Part shown: positions 9,534 through 23,257 of the stretch, piece by piece
Numbering within the stretch: the first letter of the stretch is position 1
How the letters are laid out: every line of letters starts with the position of its first letter
Assembly (NCBI GenBank): GCA_027307335.1
Contig: DAHUXD010000036.1
Coordinates: 62,001 to 126,000 of the forward strand
Direction: 5' to 3'
From: Acidobacteriota bacterium
Lineage (GTDB): Bacteria; Acidobacteriota; Thermoanaerobaculia; UBA5066; Gp7-AA6
DNA length: 64,000 nucleotides
The notes under the pieces: generated by a model
What the model was told of the DNA's origin: nothing
Databases searched by the model: none
What the model saw: only the letters and a program-made list of their open reading frames with translations
Program-made: the position numbers and the translations under genes

Positions 9534-9868
9534 ATCGCAACGAATGCTTCGGACGACGGGACGACGCGAGCCATCTGCTGGTCTGCACGGCGTGCCGCAC
9601 CGACGCGCGCATCGCCGGCGCCTGGAAGGGCCTCCGGCTGAACGAGCCGCTCGAGCCGGCCGACGAGCGGTTCGTCGGCGCCGTGCTGCGGTCGGTGCGC
9701 CGGGACCGCGCGGCGGCGCGGCGCCGCCGCCTGATCGCCGCCGTCGCCGCCGCCGCGCTCTTCTCCTTCTTCGCCGGGCTCGCCCACGAGACCGCGGCCG
9801 CTCCCGAAGACGAGACGTACGCCTCGCTTTCGGCGCCGAGCGCCCTGGCGGAGTTACTGCCCAACTGA
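9530..9868 (+). CDS. Probable zinc-binding anti-sigma factor (ZAS type)
   Basis: The protein has 112 residues and begins at the ATG that overlaps the sigma factor stop (ATGA). It shows the Hx3Cx2C signature HLLVCTAC near residues 15-22, followed by a helical segment and one membrane helix (AAVAAAALFSFFAG). Short C-terminal tail of about 25 residues outside. This is the layout of a membrane-tethered ZAS-domain anti-sigma factor that would hold the preceding ECF sigma factor at the membrane. Conserved order, overlap and motif support the call; the inducing signal may come through the upstream Spy-like protein. Confidence 0.75.
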   Translation: MNRNECFGRRDDASHLLVCTACRTDARIAGAWKGLRLNEPLEPADERFVGAVLRSVRRDRAAARRRRLIAAVAAAALFSFFAGLAHETAAAPEDETYASLSAPSALAELLPN

Positions 9869-9881
9869 CTCGGACTCTGAG

Positions 9882-9901
9882 CGGGCCGCTTTCGCGGCCC
9901 G
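9882..9901 (+). terminator. Hairpin after the sigma/anti-sigma operon
   Basis: CGGGCCGC/GCGGCCCG form a perfect 8-bp stem with a TTTC loop, 13 bases after the anti-sigma stop. No T-run follows on the plus strand, so it may slow polymerase or protect the 3' end rather than be a complete intrinsic terminator. Confidence 0.45.
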
Positions 9902-9967
9902 ACCGGAGAGAGAGGGAACGCCCCTGCCGCTCCCTCTCCCGCCCGATGGGCACGGCGGTCGCTTCGA

Positions 9968-9973
9968 TAGACT
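9968..9973 (+). promoter_or_regulatory. -10 element TAGACT, leaderless aroC promoter
   Basis: TAGACT, then CCCGGCC (7 bases), then the aroC ATG. Spacing predicts a transcript that begins at the start codon or one base before it. Confidence 0.55.
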
Positions 9974-9980
9974 CCCGGCC

Positions 9981-11156
9981 ATGCCGCTGCGCCTCACGAC
10001 CGCCGGGGAATCCCACGGCCCCCGCCTGACGGCGATCCTCGAGGGTGTGCCGGCCGGGCTGACGGTCGATCCGGATTTCGTGGCGGCGGAGCTCGCCCGC
10101 CGGCAGCACGGCTACGGACGCGGCGGACGCATGAAGATCGAACGGGACCGGGCGATCTTCGAGGGGGGACTCCGCGGCGGACGGACGCTCGGATCTCCCA
10201 TCGCGATCGGGATCGCGAACGCGGACTTCGCGAACTGGACCGGCGTGATGGACCCGCTGAGCGTCGATCCCGACCAGGCCGCCGCGCGCCGACTCACCCG
10301 GCCGAGGCCGGGGCACGCCGACCTCGCCGGCGGCATGAAATACGGCGCCCGGGACCTGCGCGACGTGCTCGAGCGCGCCTCCGCCCGGGAATCGGCCGCT
10401 CGCGTGGCGGCGGGGGCGGTCTGCAAGCTGCTCCTCGGCGCGTGCGGCATCCGCGTGGCGAGCGGGGTGCTCTCGATCGGAGCCGTCGCCGACGCCCGCT
10501 CCCCCCGGTCCTTCGCCGCGCTCGCCGGAGTGCGCGAGGACTCGCCGCTGCGCGCCATCGACGCCGCGCTCGAGCCGGCCATGGTCGCGGCCGTCGACGA
10601 GGCGAAGGGGCGCGGCGAGACCCTCGGCGGCTCCGTGCTCGTCGCGGCTCGCGGCGTGCCCGCCGGCCTCGGCGCGTACGCGTCGTGGGACCGCCGCCTC
10701 GACGCGCGGATCGGCCAGGCGCTCCTCTCCGTGCCCTCCGTCAAGGCGGTCGAGCTCGGCGCGTCGATCGAGGCGTCGCGCGGGCCGGGCTCTCTCGCGC
10801 ACGACGAGATCGAGCGCGGCCCGGATGGAACCCTGCGCCGCCGCACGAACCGCGCCGGGGGGCTCGAGGCGGGCGTGACCAACGGCGAGGACGTGGTCGC
10901 CGTGGCGTATTTGAAGCCGATCTCGACGCTCGCGCGCGGCCTCGACTCCGTCGACCTCGAGACCGGCGCGGCGGCGCGTTCGGCGTACGAGCGCAGCGAC
11001 GTCACGGCCGTGCCCGCGGGCGGCGTCATCGCCGAGGCGATGCTCGCCTTCGTGCTCGCCGACGCGGTCCTGGAGGTCACGGGCGGCGACCGACTCGAGG
11101 ACGTCGTGGCGCGGCTCGCCGCGCACCGCGAGCGGGTCCGCCGCTATCCCGCCTGA
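9981..11156 (+). CDS. aroC: Chorismate synthase
   Basis: A 391-residue AroC that converts 5-enolpyruvylshikimate-3-phosphate to chorismate, the last common step of aromatic biosynthesis, using reduced FMN. Recognisable segments are the N-terminal TTAGESHGP, the RRQHGYGRGGRM loop, the RPGHADLAG and YGARDLRDVLERASARE region, and the C-terminal AVPAGGVIAEAM. Length is normal. The gene stands alone; aroF, for the first step of the pathway, is 12 kb away on the other strand. The ATG follows a TAGACT box by 7 bases and lacks a Shine-Dalgarno site. Confidence 0.97.
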   Translation: MPLRLTTAGESHGPRLTAILEGVPAGLTVDPDFVAAELARRQHGYGRGGRMKIERDRAIFEGGLRGGRTLGSPIAIGIANADFANWTGVMDPLSVDPDQAAARRLTRPRPGHADLAGGMKYGARDLRDVLERASARESAARVAAGAVCKLLLGACGIRVASGVLSIGAVADARSPRSFAALAGVREDSPLRAIDAALEPAMVAAVDEAKGRGETLGGSVLVAARGVPAGLGAYASWDRRLDARIGQALLSVPSVKAVELGASIEASRGPGSLAHDEIERGPDGTLRRRTNRAGGLEAGVTNGEDVVAVAYLKPISTLARGLDSVDLETGAAARSAYERSDVTAVPAGGVIAEAMLAFVLADAVLEVTGGDRLEDVVARLAAHRERVRRYPA

Positions 11157-11175
11157 CCTGGAAGGCCGACATGCC

Positions 11176-11202
11176 GCGGGCGGGGACGAGCCCCGCCCCT
11201 AC
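11176..11202. repeat. 27-bp dispersed GC hairpin repeat, copy 1
   Basis: Starts GCGGGCGGGGACGAGCCCCG and ends CCCCTAC. An identical 27-base copy is present at 58027-58053. The inner GGGCGGGG/CCCCGCCC arms form a perfect 8-bp stem around ACGAG. It lies between aroC and the small convergent gene, and its end supplies the stop codon of that gene. Confidence 0.8.
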
Positions 11203-11417
11203 TGGCGGGCGATCTGGATCCGGCTGTATTCGGAGAGGGCGCGCCGCACGATGCGCCGGAGGTTGCGCATCCGCCGCTCGGCCCGCGCGCGCTCTTCCTC
11301 GCGCGCCTCCTCCTCGCGGCGCCGCACGACCTCGCGCACGAGGAGATCCACGGCGCGCTTCCAGCGCGCGTACGCGATCTCGGCGACGTCGAAGGTCCGG
11401 GCGGTCACCCGATTCAA
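11199..11417 (-). CDS. Small charged coiled-coil protein
   Basis: A 72-residue reading frame with codon use like its neighbours. The core has a run of alternating Arg and Glu (VVRRREEEAREEERARAE) predicted as a coiled coil, flanked by YARWKRAVDLL and RRIVRRALSEYSRIQIARQ. The TTG at 11415-11417 is the best start because GGGAG lies 5 bases upstream; a GTG at 11408 is an alternative. No family is recognised. Its stop codon falls inside the 27-bp GC repeat, so the original 3' end may have been altered by repeat insertion. The downstream partner aroC is convergent. Confidence 0.5.
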   Translation of the reverse strand: MNRVTARTFDVAEIAYARWKRAVDLLVREVVRRREEEAREEERARAERRMRNLRRIVRRALSEYSRIQIARQ

Positions 11418-11603
11418 GGATACTCCCGCGCACGCCGGCCGCCGTGAGAGAATCGCAGCACGACCGACGACGCACTCGATCCGAAGACCTCCGATCCGGG
11501 AGCGCCCGCACCGCCCTCCGTCGCCGAATCCGGCGTTCCCCCCCCGCCCCGCCGCCGGGTCCGCATCGCGCCGGTCTACGCGACCATCGGGTCCATCCTG
11601 GGC

Positions 11604-12284
11604 GTGGGGGCGCCGGCGGGGGCCCTCCTGCTGCGCCTCGCGCTCGGCGCCGGGCCTCCGGCGCGCGAGCTCTCGGCCGAGGCGTTCTTCTATCTGTACG
11701 AGCTTCTCGGCTCCTGTCTCGTGTTCGGCGTCGCCGGCTGGATCGTCGGCCGCCGGGCGGACCGCCTGCGGCTCCTCGGAGACCGGTACCGGGAGCTCTC
11801 CGAGCACGATCCACTGACGGGCCTCGCGAACGCGCGAGTGTTCTTCGCACGGTACCGCCGCGCCGTCGAGCACGCCCGGCGTTTCCGCGAGCCGCTTTCC
11901 CTGCTGCTGATCGACGTGGACCGCCTCAAGGACGCGAACGACAAGTTCGGCCATGCGTTCGGCAGCGCGGTGCTCCTCCACGTCGCCGAGGTCGTCGGGC
12001 AGGAGAAGCGCGAGGACGACATGGCCGCGCGCTGGGGCGGCGACGAGTTCGCGCTGCTGATGCCGGGCGCCGAGGCGCGCTCCGCACGCGAGCGGGCGGA
12101 GGCGATCGAGAGCACGCTGCGCCGCGTGCCACTCCGCCACGGCGAGAAAGTGGCTCCGGTCTCGGTCACGATCGGCGTCGCGACGCGGACGGGGGATTTC
12201 GCGCCGGAGGAGCCGGATCTCTTCGAGAGCGCGGATCAGGCGCTCTACGAGGGCAAGCGCGTCGGCCGCGGTCGAGTGCGCTAG
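11604..12284 (+). CDS. Membrane-anchored diguanylate cyclase (GGDEF)
   Basis: From the GTG used here the protein has 226 residues: two membrane segments (about 1-15, truncated, and 28-48), then a GGDEF domain with LTGLANARVF, IDVDRLKDANDKFGH and the catalytic GGDEF at about 145-149. An RxxD inhibitory site (REDD, 136-139) lies five residues before it, so the enzyme should make cyclic di-GMP from GTP and be product-inhibited. The frame remains open and coding-like back to 11448, and the first membrane helix is cut by this GTG, so the real start is probably upstream, perhaps at a non-AUG codon near 11460. Its TAG stop overlaps that of the next gene through CTAG. Confidence 0.88.
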   Translation: MGAPAGALLLRLALGAGPPARELSAEAFFYLYELLGSCLVFGVAGWIVGRRADRLRLLGDRYRELSEHDPLTGLANARVFFARYRRAVEHARRFREPLSLLLIDVDRLKDANDKFGHAFGSAVLLHVAEVVGQEKREDDMAARWGGDEFALLMPGAEARSARERAEAIESTLRRVPLRHGEKVAPVSVTIGVATRTGDFAPEEPDLFESADQALYEGKRVGRGRVR

Positions 12285-13267
12285 CGGTCCGGCGGAGGCT
12301 GCACCGAGCCCGGCGCCGACGTGGCGCGCATGCGCTCGAGCGACACGTCGTGCTGCGGGAGCTTCAGGTCGAGCATCGCGAATCGCGGATCGGTCGGCGC
12401 GAGGCCGCTGCCGCCCCGGCGCCAGTACTCGTAGTGAAGCGCCGGCGACATCGCCCAGCCGGTCGCGCCGACCGTGCCGAGGGGGGCTCCCCGCGTGACC
12501 CGCTCGCCCCGCCGGACCCCGATGCGCGCGAGATGGCCGAACACCGTCACGCCCGCCGCGCCGTGCGACAGCACCACCAGGTTGCCGAACCGCCAGAGCC
12601 GCGCGTTGGCGGCGGACAGAACGCGGCCGGCGAACACGACCGTGCCCGCCGCCGGAGCGAGGACCGGCGCGCCCGCGGGGGCGGCCAGGTCCATGCCGGC
12701 GAAGAATTCCTCGGCTCCCGTCCACGGCGACGTGCGCGGTCCGAACCGCGAGGCGGGCTCGACGAGGTCGGTCGAGAGCGGCATCATCGACGGCGTGTCG
12801 CGCGGCAGCGACGCGTCCTCGGCCTCGCGTGCGGCGACGAGGGCGACACCGCGGTCGAGCGCGATCGCGTAGCGGCGCAGCCCCTGCGCGACGGTCTCGG
12901 GGTCCCCCGGGGCGAGCGCGCCGCTCTCGGGGTTCAGGCTTCGCGGCCAGGCGGCGACCGGAACGCCGTACAGAAAGGCGATGCGGCCGACGAGGTCGCC
13001 GCCGTCGAGCGCGCGGTCGCGCAGCCCGTCCAGCCGGGCCTCGACGTCCCGCCGCGCGCGCGCCGTCCTCGCCGACTCCCCCGAGAGGGCCTCGGCGCGC
13101 CCGGCCCTCAGCGCGCGAAGGCAGACGAGCGGGGCCGTGACCCACAGCGACACCGTGAGCGCGGCGGCGAGCCCGGCGGCCGCGAGAACGACGAGCTCGG
13201 TCCGGTCGCCGAGCGCGACGCTGCGGACCGCACCGCGGCCGGAGGCGGGGTGGAACTGGAGCTCCAC
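12281..13267 (-). CDS. M23/LytM-like envelope protein with degenerate active site
   Basis: The protein has 328 residues: an N-terminal membrane helix (about 20-45), a helical segment, and a C-terminal LytM/M23 fold with FFAGMDLAAPAGAPVLAPAAG, NLVVLSHGAAGVTVFGHL and GATGWAMSPALHYEYW. In active M23 endopeptidases the zinc ligands come from HxxxD and the second His of HxH. Here the first His is Phe (FAGMD) and HxH is AxH, so catalysis is doubtful and it may act as an EnvC/NlpD-like activator. The GTG at 13267 starts five bases after the upstream stop; an overlapping ATG at 13300 is possible. Confidence 0.75.
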   Translation of the reverse strand: MELQFHPASGRGAVRSVALGDRTELVVLAAAGLAAALTVSLWVTAPLVCLRALRAGRAEALSGESARTARARRDVEARLDGLRDRALDGGDLVGRIAFLYGVPVAAWPRSLNPESGALAPGDPETVAQGLRRYAIALDRGVALVAAREAEDASLPRDTPSMMPLSTDLVEPASRFGPRTSPWTGAEEFFAGMDLAAPAGAPVLAPAAGTVVFAGRVLSAANARLWRFGNLVVLSHGAAGVTVFGHLARIGVRRGERVTRGAPLGTVGATGWAMSPALHYEYWRRGGSGLAPTDPRFAMLDLKLPQHDVSLERMRATSAPGSVQPPPDR

Positions 13268-13271
13268 GGTC

Positions 13272-15191
13272 CTAGCCGGGATCGGCGAAGATGGCGGCAA
13301 CGCCGAGCTCGCGCGAATCGCCGGAGCCGCCGACGCGGCGCGGGACGAAGGAGCGGGACAGGCCGAACACGACGACCTCCGCCGCTCCGGCCGGCGCGGA
13401 GAGCGCGAGCGTGATCCCGTCTCCGGGCGGGAGCGTCCGGGAGAACCGCTCCGCGCCGGCCCGGGCGGTCAGGACCACCGGCCGGCGCTCGGGCGTGACG
13501 TGAACGAGGCGCAGGCGGAGCCGCTCGCCGGGAGCCAGCCTCACCGCGAAACGGCGCGCCGTCCACCGGAACGGCCCGTCCGAACCCTGCTCGACGCCAT
13601 GGAAACCGATGTCCCGAGAGTACCGGAAGGCCTCGGCCGGGTCGAGCGTCGAACGCGCCGATACGGCGGCCGCCGCCGCGTAGAGGGCGAGCGCCCCGAC
13701 ACCGACCCGCGCCGGCCATCGCGCCGCCGCACGCTCCGGCGCCCCGCCGGCCGAGGCGGCGGCCATCAGGAAGAACAGGAGCGCCACATCCGGCGCGAAC
13801 CAGTGGGAGCCGGTCGCGAGCGCGGCGAGGAGACCGAGCAGCGACGCTCCCGCGCCGGCCGTCGCCGGAGAACCCGTCCGGTCGCGGAGCGCCCGCGCCG
13901 CCTCGCGCACGAGGACCGCGACGAAGACGAGCGTCAACGCGCCGCCGATCGCACCCGTCTCGGCGAGCGCCTGGAGGTACGCGTTGCCGGGATTGTCCAT
14001 GAACTTCGCCGGGCGGCCCTCGTCCGCGAGAAGGTTCGGCAGCCGCCAGGCAAACGCGCCGAGGCCCGTCCCCTCGAGCGGATTGGATTCGAAGATCCGC
14101 CAGGCGCTCCGCCAGAGCAGAGGCCGGGAGGAGACGCGCCGCTCGGCCGGCACCCGCTCGTCGAAGAGCTCGGCGAGCCGCACGCCGACGTTCCCGCGAG
14201 ACCCGCTGCCGCGAACGAGCACCGCGGCCGCGACGAGGCATGCCGCGGCCAGCACGGCGACAGCCCGCCGGCGCGCGGGGACGATGCGGGCGCACGCCGC
14301 CGCCGCGAGTCCGACGACCACGAGGCCGACGCCGCTGCGGGAGCCGGACAGCAGCAGCCCCGCGGCGAGGACGGGCAGCGCCGCCGCCGCCGCGTGGCGC
14401 CGCAGCCCCGTTCCCGCGGCCGCGATCGCGACGGCGACCGGCAGGACCGCCCCGGCGAGGATCCCGAGCGCATTCGGGTCGACCGCTCCGCCCGAGAACC
14501 GGCCCGCGAACTGCCAGAAGCGCCGCGTCTCGGTCGCGAGCAGCCCGAAGCGCTGCGCGACGGCGACCGCCGAGGAGATCGTCGTCCCGAGGAGGACCGC
14601 GAAGAGCGCGTCCTCGCGCGCGCCGCGCCCCTCGCGTCGGAGCAGGAAGAAGAAGGCGGCGCCCGCGGCGAGCGCCGCGAAGGACAGCACGGTCGCCCGG
14701 ATCGCGGCCGTATCGATCGTGCCCTGGACGTTGACGACGCGGAGCGTGAGGCCGCGGAGGATCGCCCAGAGCGTGCGGGCCCGGACGATCGCGAGCCCGG
14801 TCGAGAGCGTCCACAGGCCGAGCATCAGCCGCACGACGCCATCGGCGCGCGACCGGTCCGGACGGCTCTCGAAGTCGTAGAGGAAGCGAAACGTCCAGCC
14901 GCCCGCGAGGCCGAGGAAGAGCAGCAACGGCCATGCGATCGCGTCGACGCCGCCGACGAGGCGGTCGCCGAGGCTCGCGAAGGGCATCGCGAAGGAGAAC
15001 GCGAGGAGCCCGGTCCGCCGGTCCCAGGCGGCGACCAGGGCGAGGGCGCCCGACAACACGAGCACCGGCAGCCGATCCCGCGCGCCCGGCGGGAAGCCGA
15101 TCGAGAAGATCGCGGCGTAGGCGACCGCCGCCGCGGCGAGACCGGCGAGCCGGAAGAGGAGTCCCGGCCGGCGCGCCATCGTCGCGCTCAC
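13272..15191 (-). CDS. O-antigen ligase/polymerase-like membrane protein
   Basis: The protein has 639 residues with about 12 membrane helices, then a C-terminal soluble beta-rich domain of about 130 residues. The large periplasmic loop carries RPLLWRSAWRIFESNPLEGTG and NPGNAYLQALAETGAIGG, the hallmark of the Wzy_C/WaaL family that joins or polymerises O-antigen or exopolysaccharide on undecaprenyl carriers. The usual HN of the loop is GN here. The C-terminal extension is not typical of WaaL and may be sugar-binding. The start is a GTG at 15191 or an ATG at 15179. Co-oriented with the M23-like gene, 4 bases downstream. Confidence 0.78.
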   Translation of the reverse strand: MSATMARRPGLLFRLAGLAAAAVAYAAIFSIGFPPGARDRLPVLVLSGALALVAAWDRRTGLLAFSFAMPFASLGDRLVGGVDAIAWPLLLFLGLAGGWTFRFLYDFESRPDRSRADGVVRLMLGLWTLSTGLAIVRARTLWAILRGLTLRVVNVQGTIDTAAIRATVLSFAALAAGAAFFFLLRREGRGAREDALFAVLLGTTISSAVAVAQRFGLLATETRRFWQFAGRFSGGAVDPNALGILAGAVLPVAVAIAAAGTGLRRHAAAAALPVLAAGLLLSGSRSGVGLVVVGLAAAACARIVPARRRAVAVLAAACLVAAAVLVRGSGSRGNVGVRLAELFDERVPAERRVSSRPLLWRSAWRIFESNPLEGTGLGAFAWRLPNLLADEGRPAKFMDNPGNAYLQALAETGAIGGALTLVFVAVLVREAARALRDRTGSPATAGAGASLLGLLAALATGSHWFAPDVALLFFLMAAASAGGAPERAAARWPARVGVGALALYAAAAAVSARSTLDPAEAFRYSRDIGFHGVEQGSDGPFRWTARRFAVRLAPGERLRLRLVHVTPERRPVVLTARAGAERFSRTLPPGDGITLALSAPAGAAEVVVFGLSRSFVPRRVGGSGDSRELGVAAIFADPG

Positions 15192-15219
15192 GACCGGGTC
15201 CGAAGAACCCGGGAAACCG

Positions 15220-18426
<3,207 letters not shown>

Positions 18427-18435
18427 CGGGGCGGG

Positions 18436-18441
18436 AGTATA
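18436..18441 (-). promoter_or_regulatory. -10 element TATACT, near-leaderless carB promoter
   Basis: TATACT is followed by CCCGCCCCG (9 bases) and the carB GTG. The predicted +1 is about 2-3 bases before the start codon. It is divergent from the kinase promoter 18 bases away. Confidence 0.5.
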
Positions 18442-18458
18442 GCGGGCGGGCGCGCCGT

Positions 18459-18464
18459 TAGAAT
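18459..18464 (+). promoter_or_regulatory. -10 element TAGAAT for the kinase gene
   Basis: TAGAAT lies 20 bases before the kinase ATG, giving an expected leader of about 14 bases without a good Shine-Dalgarno site. It is divergent from the carB promoter. Confidence 0.4.
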
Positions 18465-18484
18465 GCCGGCGAGAAACCCTCGAC

Positions 18485-20884
<2,400 letters not shown>

Positions 20885-20887
20885 GGA

Positions 20888-20928
20888 AGCCCCTCACCCC
20901 TGCCCCCCTCTCCCGGGAGAGGGGTGAC
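20888..20928 (-). repeat. Dispersed palindromic repeat, copy B
   Basis: In minus orientation it reads CACCCCTCTCCCGGGAGAGG and continues to GGGGTGAGGGG. The CCCCTCTCCC/GGGAGAGGGG arms form a near-perfect palindrome. It lies between the convergent kinase and LolC/E-like genes, where it can work as a bidirectional terminator. Confidence 0.75.
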
Positions 20929-20930
20929 GA

Positions 20931-22169
20931 TTATTCGTATCGCAGCGCGTCGGCGATGTCGACGCGCGCGGCGCGCCAGGCGGGGACGAGGCTCGCGACG
21001 ACGATCGCGAGGAGGGCGAAACCGACGATCAGGGCGAGGTCCCGCGCGCGCACGAGGAACGGGATGTACGAGACGAAGTAGATCTCCGCGACGCCGGGCG
21101 GGAACGACAGCAGCCGGAACCGCGTCATCGTCCAGCAGACCAGCACGCCGAACGCCACGCCGGCGAGGACGCCCCCCCCGCCGAGCAGCGCTCCGAGGGC
21201 GACGAAGACGCGCCGGAAGAACCCCGGCTCGGCGCCGAGGGCGGCGAGGACGCCGATGTCCCGCTTCTTCTCCTGGACCGTCATGACGAGCGTCGCGACG
21301 ATGTTGAACGTGGACACCGCGACGATGAGCCCGATGACGAGGAAGAGGATCGTCTGCTGGAGGGCCAGCGCCGAGAAGAGGCCGCCGTTCATGGACCGCC
21401 AGTCGGACACCGAGTACGCATTTCCGGCGGCGGCGGCGATCGCGGCCGTCGCCTTGTCGGTGTCCTTCGTCGTGTCGAGGCGGATCTCGACGACGTTCGC
21501 CTGCCCCGGCAACCGGGACAGCCGCCGCAGCTCCTCCCGATCCATGAAGACCCACTCCGTGTCGTACTCCGAGAAGTTCGTGCGGAAGATCCGGGAGACC
21601 GTGAAGCGCTCCGTTCGGGGCGCGAATCCCCCGCCCGCCGAGTCCGCGACCGACAGGGCGATGAGGTCTCCTTGTCGCACATCAAGGAGCCGCGCGAGCT
21701 CGTGGCCGATCGCGACCGAGGCCGGCCGGTCCGGCGCCGAGCGCGTCAGGGCGGCGCCCGCGTCGGGCAGGTAGGCGTCGAGCTCGGAGACGCCGCGCTC
21801 CGCGTCGGGGTCGATGCCCTTCAGCACCGCGTCGACGCCGTCGGGCGTCGCGGCCGACGCGGCGACCCCGGTCTGGTAGATCACCGGCGCGACGGCGCGC
21901 ACCCGCGGGATCTTCCGCAACCGCCGCGCGAGAGCGCCCGGGTCGGCATCGCCCCCCGAGGTCATCGGAAAGAGGACGACCTCCGCGTTGGCGCCGATCA
22001 GCTTCTCGCGGATCTCGTTGCGGTACCCGGAGAGGAGCCCCATCGCGACGACGAGCGCCGCGACGCCGAGGCCGATGCCGGCGATCGAGAGGAGCGAGAC
22101 GGAGGAAATCAGCCGCGAGGGCCGGGACTTGAGATAGCGGATCGCGACGTCGAGCGCGAGGCCCGTCAC
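20931..22169 (-). CDS. LolC/LolE-type ABC transporter permease
   Basis: The protein has 412 residues with the LolC/E topology: an N-terminal helix ([21 protein letters not shown]), a large periplasmic domain of about 220 residues, and three helices at the C-terminus (about 270-400). The segment [18 protein letters not shown] is the typical coupling region of FtsX/LolE permeases. Such proteins extract lipoproteins from the inner membrane with LolD ATPase and LolA; no lolD is present in the window. The GTG start overlaps the carA stop (GTGA), so translation is probably coupled in an aroF-carA-lolC/E operon. Confidence 0.88.
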   Translation of the reverse strand: MTGLALDVAIRYLKSRPSRLISSVSLLSIAGIGLGVAALVVAMGLLSGYRNEIREKLIGANAEVVLFPMTSGGDADPGALARRLRKIPRVRAVAPVIYQTGVAASAATPDGVDAVLKGIDPDAERGVSELDAYLPDAGAALTRSAPDRPASVAIGHELARLLDVRQGDLIALSVADSAGGGFAPRTERFTVSRIFRTNFSEYDTEWVFMDREELRRLSRLPGQANVVEIRLDTTKDTDKATAAIAAAAGNAYSVSDWRSMNGGLFSALALQQTILFLVIGLIVAVSTFNIVATLVMTVQEKKRDIGVLAALGAEPGFFRRVFVALGALLGGGGVLAGVAFGVLVCWTMTRFRLLSFPPGVAEIYFVSYIPFLVRARDLALIVGFALLAIVVASLVPAWRAARVDIADALRYE

Positions 22170-23257
22170 GAACGGGCGCGCCCCATCGCCTCGAGGAAGC
22201 CGTGGAAGAGCACGTTGGCGTCGTGGGGTCCCGGCGCCGCCTCGGGATGGAACTGCGCCGCGAGGATCGGGAGCGTCCGGTGCCGAAAGCCCTCGAGCGT
22301 GCCGTCGTTCAGGTTCACGTGGGTCGCCTCGACGTCGCCGGGCAGCGCGGACGCGTCGACCGCGAAGCCGTGGTTCTGGGACGTGATCGCCACGTGGCCT
22401 CGCTGCAGGTCCTTCACGGGGTGGTTCGCGCCCCGATGGCCGAACTTCAGCTTGAACGTCTTCGCGCCGAGCGCCAGGCCGAGGAGCTGGTGGCCGAGGC
22501 AGATGCCGAAGATCGGCTTGGCGGTCCTGCAGAGCCGCTCGATCGTGCGGATGGGGCCCGGCAGTGCCGCCGGGTCGCCGGGGCCGTTCGAGAGGAAGAT
22601 GCCGTCCGGGCGGCTGTCGAGGATCTCCTCGGCGCTCGCCGTCGCCGGAAAGATCTCGACGCGGCACGACCCCTCCTGGAGGAGGCGCACGATGTGGCGC
22701 TTCATGCCGTAGTCGACGGCGGCGACGCGGAACTTCTTGCGTCCCTTCCCGCCCCGCGCGAGGCGCCGCTCGGACGGCGAGACCGACAGGGCGAGGTCGC
22801 TTCCCACCATCGGCGGGGACTCGAGCACGCGGCGCCGGAGCTCCTCCGGATCGTCGATCTCGGTCGAGAGGCCCGCCCGCATCGCCCCGAGGCTCCGGAT
22901 CCGCCTGACGAGCGAGCGGGTGTCGAGGCCGTGGAGGCCGAGGATCCCGTTCTCGTCGAGGTACTCCGCGAGGCTCCGCTCGCCGCCGGACCCGCTCCAC
23001 AGCGCCGGGAAGTCGCGGGCGACGAAGCCGGCGACGTGCACCTTCGACGACTCGGCCTCCTCGTCGCGCACCCCGTAGTTGCCGACGTGCGCCGCCGTCA
23101 TGACGACGATCTGGCCCGCGTAGGACGGGTCCGTCAGGATTTCCTGGTACCCGCTCATCGCGGTGTTGAAGACGATCTCGCCGAACGAGGTGCCCGGTCG
23201 GCCGATCGCTTCGGCGCGGTACACCGCGCCGTCTTCGAGGACGAGCAGGCCCTTCAC
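22166..23257 (-). CDS. carA: Carbamoyl-phosphate synthase small subunit
   Basis: CarA of 363 residues: glutamine amidotransferase subunit that supplies ammonia to CarB. The N-terminal domain begins [17 protein letters not shown]; the class I glutaminase domain has the nucleophile Cys253 in [10 protein letters not shown] and the His337/Glu339 pair in FHPE, so the triad is intact. The GTG start overlaps the aroF stop and its own stop overlaps the lolC/E start, both as GTGA. Separation from carB is unusual but not rare. Confidence 0.96.
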   Translation of the reverse strand: MKGLLVLEDGAVYRAEAIGRPGTSFGEIVFNTAMSGYQEILTDPSYAGQIVVMTAAHVGNYGVRDEEAESSKVHVAGFVARDFPALWSGSGGERSLAEYLDENGILGLHGLDTRSLVRRIRSLGAMRAGLSTEIDDPEELRRRVLESPPMVGSDLALSVSPSERRLARGGKGRKKFRVAAVDYGMKRHIVRLLQEGSCRVEIFPATASAEEILDSRPDGIFLSNGPGDPAALPGPIRTIERLCRTAKPIFGICLGHQLLGLALGAKTFKLKFGHRGANHPVKDLQRGHVAITSQNHGFAVDASALPGDVEATHVNLNDGTLEGFRHRTLPILAAQFHPEAAPGPHDANVLFHGFLEAMGRARS

